From Guadua angustifolia (taxonomy: Eukaryota; Streptophyta; Magnoliopsida; Poales; Poaceae), in NCBI GenBank assembly GCA_036346375.1, contig CM070514.1:15404463-15468462 (forward strand): a stretch of 64,000 nt of DNA, read 5' to 3'. Position 1 is the first letter of the stretch. Every line of letters begins with the position of its first letter. This document shows positions 56,499-64,000 of the stretch, piece by piece. Under the pieces are notes generated by a model, which did not search any database, was not told where the DNA came from, and worked only from the letters and a program-made list of their open reading frames with translations. Both the position numbers and the translations under genes were made by a program.

Positions 56499-59157
56499 TG
56501 TAATACTGAAGATCTCTTTTCATAGGATTTTCGGCCGGTAAAGATTTCTCCTTCGTGATTCAAGGATGTTTTCACGGGAGGAACTATTTATCGTCGCGCA
56601 AGTGAAGCTTTTATTAAAGGTTTTGGATTTTTGCCGTAGTTTTCGGAATGAGGTATCTTCTGAGCTGTTTAGTTTTGCGACAAGTTTGTTTTTCCGGGCA
56701 ATTGTCTTTTCGTGCCAAGAATTTAATTTATTTGGTTCGCATTGAGGGTTTTAAGTTGGCCATTGGTTTTCGTTTTACTGAGGGGCTTCATTTCTTTTGT
56801 TCCCTAGCCCTATTGTTTAGTGGCATCCAATTGATTGAGTATAAAAGGTAGTTCGAAGAGTGGGAACCCTAGAATAAAAATTCCCCATCAGGCTTCCCCA
56901 ATCCAGCCGTCACTTTTCCCCTCCCCCTGGCTGGCGCCCAGCTCCCTGGCGATTCCTCCCCTGGCGCTTCCTTCCCTGGCGATTCCTTCCCTGGCGTCTT
57001 GCTCTCCCCTGGTGCATGCTCCTCCTGCGCTCTCCTCTCGGCCCGACCTCTGGCGCCTCTTCCTCTCCCCTTGGCGGCAGCGGGAGGCGGCCGGCTTGAT
57101 CGGCCATTGGAGAAGCCAGAGTGACCAAAAGCGGCCGGCCAAAGAGCTAAAGCAATGGCGGAAATTATTAGCATTAGATGCAGCGATAGCAAGCATCATG
57201 GCTCTTTCCCCCTTGCCTTCTTGTCGTGAGAGCTCAAGCAATGGAAAGTGTGGTATTTTGGTTTCCTTGTGCATGTTAGGTGTTTGTTCAAATGCTTAAA
57301 AGATTGATTGTATGGGTTAAAAGACTAAAAGAGTTTGACAATTTTCTTTCATCCATCAATATGCGTTAATATGTCAGTTGGATTCGTTGTTGTCTCTAGT
57401 ATTTACCTGTCTTAAGATGTTACTGCTTTTTGTCAATTCTTCTATTTAATTGTGGTATAGTAAAGTATCAGCAGTCCAATGTGGCTTAATTGGCCATGTG
57501 ATCTCTCTATACTTGCAATGCAAATGTGAAGATTTACATATATCCCTTTGTTAGTGCCTTGTTGCTAGTCAAATTGCCTGTTAAATGGAGTAATCTGCAG
57601 AATGAAAGCTATTTTCTGCAGAACCAGTGTTTCCTGTGTTGATCACGGGAAGTCAGTTTGCTTCATTTATGTGAGTATGCGCTTGAGGTAAATGTTGGTT
57701 ATTGTGGTGATGTAGTTGCACGTGAGATTTGAGGGCTTATGTCAAATCTTTCTCTCTAGTTAGGGCCTGTGTTGATGTTAGTTGAGATATGCAAGGGACG
57801 CTTGTGTTTTGGATTCTTTTGCGCTTGCATGGCATAAGGCCCGAAGTTGTCGGTGCACTGAGTTAAGGAGCCATAGATATATATAGATGTTCTGGGATTT
57901 AGAGACAGTAAGAAATGCATATATTATTGTTTTCTGCATTAATATGGGTTAGGGTTGTAGGATTAGAATCCGACTCATATGTATAGATGCTTTGCTCCAA
58001 TGATGATTAGGTTCAGGGAATTGTGTGTATCCATTGTTTGTTCATTGAGACATAGAAAAGGGTCGAGTTGCTTTACGCAGCGGTTAATCTATCATTTGAG
58101 TAGTTGTATACAAAAGCTTAAGTAGAAACCATAACTCTTAAAACCTTATGAGTATAACTTGAATTCTTGCTTCGATTGAAAGTTCAAGTCTTAATTCAGA
58201 TTGTAGAGTATCTCTTTTATGTGCAGTCTGCTTTGTGCATGTAAATCGGTGAATGTGACAATCATACCTTGCCCTATCTTGGATTCTTTGTTCTCTAGGG
58301 TTGGTGGTTGCTAAGCGCCGCAATGGGCCGTCGGTTCCTCGCCGAGGTTAAAGGCAAGTACATCGAGTAGGGTGCCTAATTGAATTGTTTGTTGTTATTT
58401 ATCTATTCATGGCCAATTTTATATTGATTATGGCAAGTATGAGTTATATTGGTGATCGTCCCTTCGAGGACATGATTAGCTATTGGATTCGAGTGGTCAC
58501 TAGTAAGCCTTCATCTCGGTGAGTTTACTGTACCTTTGTTAATCTTGCAGTGATTAACTAGGATGGGGTACATGGATACTCGCGGTTAGTTTATAAGAGT
58601 TGTACTTAACTATGCCCCGTCTGGGGAATGGAATTGAGTATGTGTGCGAATCGATTAGATGATTATGATTGTAGTTTGAAATTAATTGTGTTAATTGTAT
58701 GTGTAACTTATTTGTGATGTGTTGTCATGTCTTGTTGTTGAATCGGATGAGACTAGTCTTCTCGCCGGCAACTTATGAATGTGAGAATTGGCTATGTGTA
58801 TGTATGGGGTTATGGTATGTTAGTGTTGGCATTGAATGAAAAGTTGCATTTCATTCATGAAAATTGCATTTGTGCATTCATAATGGAAGAGGTGACCCAT
58901 CTTGATCGAGCCTCTGTGTTCACACGTAGTGAACACGAAAGTCCTACCTCGTAGTCCCATTCATCGAGGTGAATGGGAGCGAGACAGTAAGAGTAGGCAC
59001 CTTCCACGGGATGGAAGGGACGTGAGGGTGCACACCGACGGGTGGGCACTTTCAAGCGATCTGCGATATGTGCATCGAAATGAGCATTCATGTGCATTGC
59101 ATCTTTGATAATGAGTGTTGTGGTAAATGGTGTGTCATATGGATGGTGATTTTGGTA
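56499..59157 (+). repeat. 3' LTR of element G, interrupted
   Basis: The first 630 bp are unique to this copy and include a GC-rich stretch with repeated CCCTGGCGATTCC-type units (56920-57010). The rest is collinear with the 5' LTR until GATTTTGGTA at 59157, where the second CACTA-like element starts. Confidence 0.85.
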
Positions 59158-59560
59158 CTCTACAAGAAACAGGGAAAAATTCGTGGGCCAAAAACCCATG
59201 AATTTAGGCCAAAACCCACGAATTTAAGTTAAATTCGTGAGCAAACCGTCGAATTTAGTTCACGAATTTAACTCAACGAAATTAATTAATTAAATTCGTG
59301 GGTATCTACGAATTTAAATTAAATTCGTGGGTTACTGAAAAAACCCACAATTTAAGCATTAAATTCGTGAAATTTGAAAAAACCACAATTTATCAGTTAA
59401 ATTAAATGGGCGAAAAACCCACAATTTAATAGTTAAATTAAGTGGGCCATAAAACTCACAATTTATCAGTTAAATTAGTGGGCCAATAAAAACCCACGAA
59501 TTTAACAGTTAAATTCGTGGGTTTTTATTGCCCCATAATTTAACTGGCATTTGTACAAAA
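59158..59560 (+). mobile_element. CACTA-2: left end with AAATTCGTGGG subterminal repeats
   Basis: Begins CTCTACAAGAAACAGGG, one base different from the common CACTACAAGAAA start of plant CACTA elements. It is inserted in element G's 3' LTR, as shown by the uninterrupted 5' LTR at about 52605. More than ten direct and inverted copies of AAATTCGTGGG or its decayed forms follow. No right terminus is seen in the window, so the element may extend to the end. The different repeat motif shows that it is a different family from CACTA-1. Confidence 0.75.
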
Positions 59561-60242
59561 AAATATATATATAAATCCATATCGAAAAATAGCGTGTATT
59601 AATTTATACTCAATGAATACATGGGCTCAAGATAATTCATTTTTAGAATCACAAAATAACATGTATTAAAATTTAAATTGAAAAAGAGTTGAGAACCAGA
59701 TAAACATGAGTACATGACAAACATGCAAACAACACAAAAGAAAATGATAATTCTTTCAATGATCAATTATATCTTTAGACCTACAGTACATGAGCAATTA
59801 ACATCTTGAAGCCCCAAATATCCACACGTATTTATGATCTTAAGTTATCAGCTTTATTGTAGATTTTAGTCATCATAAAGGCATATTATCATTTGTCAAC
59901 GAACTTAAGAATTGAGATCAATGATGTTGCTACATTCTCTTATATTCATTTTTAACAATAAACACAGTCGATTGCCAAAAGAGAAAACGGTCTAGTTCAC
60001 GGTTCAAGAATCATAATTAAAAATAAGAAATTTGACTTAGATAGCATAGTAAAAATTGGTGCATTGCTAGTTTGCTACTATGGAAAGACTCCATTTGAGG
60101 ATTCTTATTAATACCAAATTGTCCAGATGTAATAGCAGTACTTGAAACTACTAAATGGTGGCTACTAAATTTTGGATCATTGAGACATACAAAAAAGCAT
60201 TCCAAGTGCATGCAGATTCAAAAGAGTATCTTTGTCACTTAC
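59561..60242 (-). other. AT-rich interior of CACTA-2, no gene seen
   Basis: AT-rich sequence between the subterminal repeats and the captured RDR exons. On the minus strand it lies downstream of the exon's splice donor, so it may be intron or spacer. Confidence 0.4.
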
Positions 60243-61010
60243 GATATCACACAAACTTCATTAGGTAGGAGAGTTCTGTGGGGTCTCATTGTACCCATCA
60301 AATAAAGATCATCAATTGGTAGCCTTCCTTGCTTAATTCCTTTTCTTTCCTATTGAGCCATGAAAACTAGCCTAGATTGCAAGTATGCCTCTTCTAGTGG
60401 AATCCTAGAAAGAATCATTCGTGCCGACATCAAATCCTCCATGTCAGCATAGCAAAATGCAACTGTAATGACCAGATGAAAAAGGTGTCGATCAAACACA
60501 AGCAGTTGAATGAAAAAAAATAAATTAAAATGGTAGGCTATTCGAACTTGTAACACAAGAGTACAAGTTCTAGAGCATAAAAAGCAAATATATATGCCAA
60601 ATTATATCATGCGATTGCATGAAGAATGCAACCACGATATTTCAAGCTAACATTTTAGGGCATCTTCAGTAATCACAATGGCGTTCTCGGCCCTTCAATT
60701 GCATTACTAGAAGCTCCATAAAGTACTCTTCTTTAACTCCACCATAATGAAGTAATGCAATCAAGAAGTGTTGTCCAACAAATATGCTACAAAGCCGACA
60801 ACAAACGCCTTTGGCGAGAATATTACATTCACTATGTCATTGAACTGTAGAAGTAGATGAAGCAAATGATCAAGTAACTCTTCACATAAAAAGTGTGAAT
60901 GGCTATCTTTATTACGTACCCATCTTGAATGCGTGTGGGCGGGGCCATAACCAAGAATGATGTGTACTCGTTGAAATCTTGAGGAACCGAAAGGCCCATA
61001 AAAACTAAGA
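60243..61010 (-). pseudogene. Captured fragment of an RNA-dependent RNA polymerase gene (RDR3-5 type)
   Basis: On the minus strand, the clearest exon is 60462-60243: a splice acceptor CATTACAG, then AFCYADMEDLMSARMILSRI and PLEEAYLQSRLVFMAQ. An in-frame TAG follows, then IKQGRLPIDDLYLMGTM and LPNEVCVI, and a GTAAGT donor. This order (Y-D-M-D...MIL-GIPL-E...L, then G-LPID--YLMGT-DPTG-L--NEVCVI) is distinctive of plant RDR proteins just before the catalytic DFDGD-type region. The upstream exon (about 60810-60650) has LHYGGVKEEYFMELL and AENAI in a shifted frame. An earlier exon-like piece is FLVFMGLSVPQDFNEYTSFL (about 61010-60920). The catalytic region is not present. The piece keeps introns, so it was copied as DNA. 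Confidence 0.75.
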
Positions 61011-61235
61011 ACCTAAGGATGAACTTGGTCCTAAAGCTATTGAGATTGCAGAATGAAGGAAACCAAGCCTAGCGAGAACACATTGATGATTACACCACAA
61101 CTTCCATCACAAATACAAATCTCTCTTATAATGTCAAGAGTTGTAATTTAAATCAAAATCGAAAACATAAGTAGCCTGAAGCTTTCCACCTACCAACATA
61201 TGCAAAGAAGACACAGTAGAGAGCTGCAAAGATGG

Positions 61236-61302
61236 GTTACACTTTTGTTGGTACTTAATTTCGCTTGAAACTTGACCGGAGCATGTTTCTGAAAGCTTTA
61301 TT
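61236..61302 (+). repeat. Left arm of an inverted repeat around the NEK fragment
   Basis: 61252-61302 (51 bases) is the exact reverse complement of 62060-62110. With mismatches, pairing extends to 61236 and 62126. The arms enclose about 760 bp containing the NEK fragment. Confidence 0.9.
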
Positions 61303-61599
61303 TATACAAAACCAATTTCTTGATGGGTATGTAACACCAATGTGTAACCCAATTCCAAGTAGACAACAAAAGTGTAAGATGCTCCGATTAATGTGAGAAT
61401 TTCTAGTCTTAAGAGCAAACGTAGTGACTTCTTTTGCATCTACTTTAATATTATGATAGATAGATAGATCGCCATACCTCACTCCGATTTGTTACATTGT
61501 AAGAAGCTTTTGGAGGTTCTAGATGAGTTGTTATTGTCTTGGCCGGGTACTCTTGGGAGTCTTCATGATACTTGAGGTCCTTGTGGTGAAAATTTTACT

Positions 61600-61904
61600 A
61601 CTAACCTCCTCGGCATGTTGTCATCAATAGACAACTCTTTGACACTCTGCGTAGTCGTGTAATCCTTGATCTTTATGACAGAGTGATAGAATTCCTTCAG
61701 GAGAAGGTTCTTTGAAGGTCACGATCCTCTCATTACCCAAAGAGTTTCTCCTGCCTTGCTTACGCACATGGACTCGATGGGAAGCGTCATTTTCTTAACC
61801 TTGTCACTCGGTGATGGGCAGGAATTATCTTGAAACGGGAGAAGATTTCAAATGGACTTGCAGCACATAAGGTTGGAGATGTGGATGCTTGAGTAGTTCA
61901 TTTG
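61600..61904 (-). pseudogene. Captured fragment of a NEK-type protein kinase gene
   Basis: On the minus strand the exon starts after the acceptor GTGCAG at 61905 with NELLKHPHLQPYVLQVHLKS. This is the end of the kinase domain (HPHLQPYV) of plant NIMA-related kinases. A stop then breaks the frame. Later frames give SDKVKKMTLPIESM, RRNSLGNERIVTFKEPSPEG and IKDYTTTQSVKELSIDD, all in the order seen in the C-terminal tail of plant NEK proteins. At least three frameshifts or stops. The catalytic lobe is not present. In plants NEKs act in microtubule organisation and growth; this copy cannot. Confidence 0.72.
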
Positions 61905-62059
61905 CTGCACAAAACAACAATGCAAAGATTCTTATTGAAAGAAAAACAGATTTAATTAGTAATTGATTCTACATAATGGGGTTATCAAGAAATTACACTA
62001 GGCCTGTGATCTGGACTTTTCCGTAGCATACTCTTAATAAGTCCCCTACTGCATGAGGG

Positions 62060-62126
62060 AATAAAGCTTTCAGAAACATGCTCCGGTCAAGTTTCAAGCG
62101 AAATTAAGTAGACAACAAAAGTGTAA
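62060..62126 (-). repeat. Right arm of the inverted repeat around the NEK fragment
   Basis: Partner of 61236-61302. Immediately to its right, shorter direct copies of ACAACAAAAGTGTAACTCTC and CTTGGAATT-CCTA-GGAAGAAAATC are scattered over 62110-62280, showing repeated local duplication. Confidence 0.88.
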
Positions 62127-62558
62127 CTCTCAAAAACTCACAATTTCCTATGGAAGAAAATCCTAGACTTGGAATTGGTGTTGTATAAATAAAGCTCAGA
62201 CAACAAAAGTGTAACTCTCAGACAACAAAAGTACCAACATAAGTAGACTTGGAATTTCCTAGGGAAGAAAATCGATATATTTATACAACACCAATGATCT
62301 AATTCAATAGAGTTTTCAGATGTTTTCTTGCCTTTAGACATCCACATAATAGTAAACAACAAGCTCAAGAAAATAGAAGGAAGGCCCTAAGTGCTATTAT
62401 TATGACCAGGTTTAAGCAACACGCACAAAAGCAAACTAATTTGGAGTTTTAGTAGATACATTTATTGTTAATTAAATTAGTACAAATTTTGCTTAAATAT
62501 GCTATCCCCATGACCTAGTAAAGAATCAAAACGCTAAATTTGTGGGAAGTAAACTTAC
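62127..62558. other. Locally duplicated noncoding sequence
   Basis: Contains short direct duplications: TAGACTTGGAATT near 62166 and 62243, GTATAAATA-type and GGAAGAAAATC copies. No gene assigned. Confidence 0.4.
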
Positions 62559-62647
62559 CTGAATAGAGAAGAATATCATGAAACCGGTGATATCTCAGAC
62601 TAAATCGGCTACCAACACGTGTTAAGGCTAGCAACCCGGCATTTTCA
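62559..62647 (-). pseudogene. Exon-like segment, unknown gene
   Basis: On the minus strand 89 bp are bounded by an acceptor TTCTTTGTAG and a donor GTAAG. One frame is open and reads ENAGLLALTRVGSRFSLRYH followed by RFHDILLYS. I do not recognise the protein. It could be another captured host exon. Confidence 0.35.
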
Positions 62648-62769
62648 CTACAAAGAAGGAGAATAATGATTGTGTCATAATTGAAACTAGAGGTATTCCA
62701 TAAAAAGAATAGTGGCTGTATCAAAAATGGAAATAAGATGCATTCCAAGTGGTACCAATCGACACTTAC

Positions 62770-62827
62770 AACGTCTGAAGATCCATTTCAGATCCCAAAG
62801 AGCCCATCTAGCGAGAATGCCAATGCC
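62770..62827 (-). pseudogene. Exon-like segment, possibly WD40-type
   Basis: 58 bp on the minus strand between an acceptor TTGCTACAG and a donor GTAAGT, 122 bp upstream of the exon-like segment at 62559-62647. One frame reads ALAFSLDGLFGI then a stop and NGSSDV, reminiscent of a WD40 blade, but too short to be sure. Confidence 0.3.
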
Positions 62828-62949
62828 CTGTAGCAAAACAGTTGCATATGCTTCAAGTGAGTTCAAATTTGAACACCCCCCAACACACACACACCCATTA
62901 CCACAACAAGATATTGTCAAAGAAAACTGAAATTGAAATTACTGCAGAT

Positions 62950-63480
62950 TTAAGCTTGTCCTCCTCCCTTCCACAATGTCTCTTGAATTATTAACCAAAA
63001 TACAAGACATGCCACATAACACTCAAAATACAAAATTCCATACTCATACTAAGTCACCGAAATGTACAAAATTTCGGCATGACCTCTCTAGTAAATAGGA
63101 CATCCACTCAGCAGACAAAAAACATTTGCAGTTATAATATATATATCAATCTCTCAAACCAGAAGGAGACATTCTAGCAGATCCTTAGATAATCAATCAC
63201 ACATCCAACAGCAAATTGTAAACTACGCAATGACGTACAACACATTACAACCGCAATAGATACAATCCACATTCCATTACAATAAGTCGTTCACAACGTA
63301 TCCATCACAACAAGTCATAAAGTCCAACAGTCATACACCAATCGAGCTCACAATGGAATTCATGCCTCGGGGTTGTTGGAGTTGTGGGCGCTACCACCAC
63401 CGCCGGCATTTGTTCAAGATGTCTTCTATGATGTAAATCGTTAATGCGTCTTTGGAGGCGTGACCCAGAAACCTGCAAGT
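62950..63480 (-). repeat. LTR-like fragment related to elements D and G, reversed
   Basis: On the minus strand it contains CTGCTGAGTGGATGTCC and CATGCCGAAATTTTGTA (63057-63116), and GATGTGTGATTG-TTA-CTA-GGA-CTGCTAGAATG just upstream. The same run is seen at the end of element G's 5' LTR (53250-53370). Neither LTR edge is defined. Confidence 0.6.
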
Positions 63481-64000
63481 TCAAAACTAATCTTTTAAGC
63501 ATTCAAGACTCCATTGAAGCATCACACCTATATAATAAGAGTACATAACAAACAAAATTACAGTCTAACAAAGTTACACCTCACAAGTCACAAACGCTTA
63601 TCCTTTGCTTCATATTCAGTTAGTTGAAGCTATCTTTAGGAGGGATCTCACCAATGTCTAAGCTTCTAGTTAAGTTATTTTCATGGCAATGATGCTTTTC
63701 GATGAAACATTCTTTACGTGATCGGACATGATGAGATCTAGATGTGTTATGCAAGAGCTTTGCCAAATCTGCAGATCCCATCCTCATTGAGACCGACATT
63801 GCTATTTAGTATTTATTGTCCTTGATTCCACAAAACTAAGGATACAAATTCTAATTCAAACAAGATGTAAAAAATTGTAATTTAAACATCTAGTTCAATC
63901 CCTCAGATTGAAAATACTAGAGACGGTTTTTCAAGAGATTATTTAACATGTGTGGGAAGTCTGGCTTCTCCCAAATTTTTGAAGATGTGGCCACGACTAT
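63481..64000 (-). other. Unassigned sequence at the window edge
   Basis: On the minus strand a frame at about 63810-63620 reads MRMGSADLAKLLHNTSRSHH and KECFIEKHHCHE then SLDIGEIPPKDSFN before a stop. It looks exon-like in composition but I cannot assign it. Nothing else seen. Confidence 0.3.

Larger units (their letters stand above)
50567..59157 (+). mobile_element. Element G: large non-autonomous LTR retrotransposon (LARD-like)
   Basis: The 5' LTR (truncated at its left end) is 50567-53450, the primer site is at 53453, the internal region is 3 kb, the polypurine tract is at 56489, and the 3' LTR from 56499 is cut by CACTA-2 at 59157. The LTR starts TGTAATACTG and ends GGTGTTACA. No gag or pol motifs are found in the internal region on either strand. 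From the two partial copies, the full LTR would be about 3.5 kb. Confidence 0.85.

Noticed and set aside
1..64000. rRNA genes, tRNA genes, organelle insertions or bacterial operons
   Set aside because: I looked for these and saw no supporting sequence anywhere in the window.

Overview
This window is plant nuclear DNA, almost certainly from a grass. It contains no bacterial-type gene organisation and no intact host gene. It is a stack of nested transposable elements: GC-rich Gypsy LTR retrotransposons of grass type, a TNP2-type CACTA DNA transposon, non-autonomous long-LTR elements, a MITE-like foldback, and broken pieces of captured host genes. The grass call rests on the antisense 'putative gypsy type transposon' (PF04195-like) gene inside one Gypsy element, on the CACTA gene pair, and on the GC-rich LTR leaders. 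The species cannot be named from the sequence.

Layout. (A) 1-2941: 5' part of a Gypsy element on the minus strand (LTR, primer-binding site, gag, start of protease), cut off by the window edge. It lies inside (B) 2942-5025, an older minus-strand Gypsy element (gag, leader, tRNA-iMet primer site, part of the LTR). At 5026 a CACTA transposon starts inside B's LTR. Its recognisable genes run to about 50,075: a TNP2 transposase pseudogene (23,968-27,192) and a second gene with acidic/proline-rich and ULP1-protease-like parts (30.7-32.4 kb, continued at 49.25-50.08 kb). The CACTA is split by (C) 5993-23627, a chromodomain-type Gypsy element with 3.2-kb LTRs and an AAATA target duplication. C's pol is split by (D) 12431-19917, a non-autonomous element with 3.66-kb LTRs and only about 450 bp between them. 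Further along are a 1.2-kb solo LTR (28369-29570, target duplication GTCAT) and (E) 32375-49246, a minus-strand Gypsy element (target duplication TATAT) carrying a plus-strand antisense gene with its own TATA box. E's right LTR is split by (F) 43023-48746, a plus-strand Gypsy element of the same lineage as B.

Right of the CACTA remnant is a 324-bp MITE-like foldback (50243-50566), then (G) a long-LTR non-autonomous element with a 3-kb internal region that shows no coding (50567-59157). G's 3' LTR is broken at 59157 by the left end of a second CACTA-like element, with repeats of an AAATTCGTGGG motif. Within what follows, on the minus strand, are exon-like fragments of an RNA-dependent RNA polymerase gene (about 60.24-61.01 kb) and a NEK-type protein kinase gene (about 61.60-61.90 kb). 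The kinase piece sits between arms of a perfect 51-bp inverted repeat. This captured-gene region is the most interesting part of the window.

Relative order of insertion read from the nesting: B before A; B before CACTA-1 before C before D; CACTA-1 before E before F; G before CACTA-2. All coding regions carry stops, frameshifts or deletions, so nothing here looks autonomous today. Coordinates of LTR edges marked by target duplications or primer sites are good to a few bases; others are approximate.
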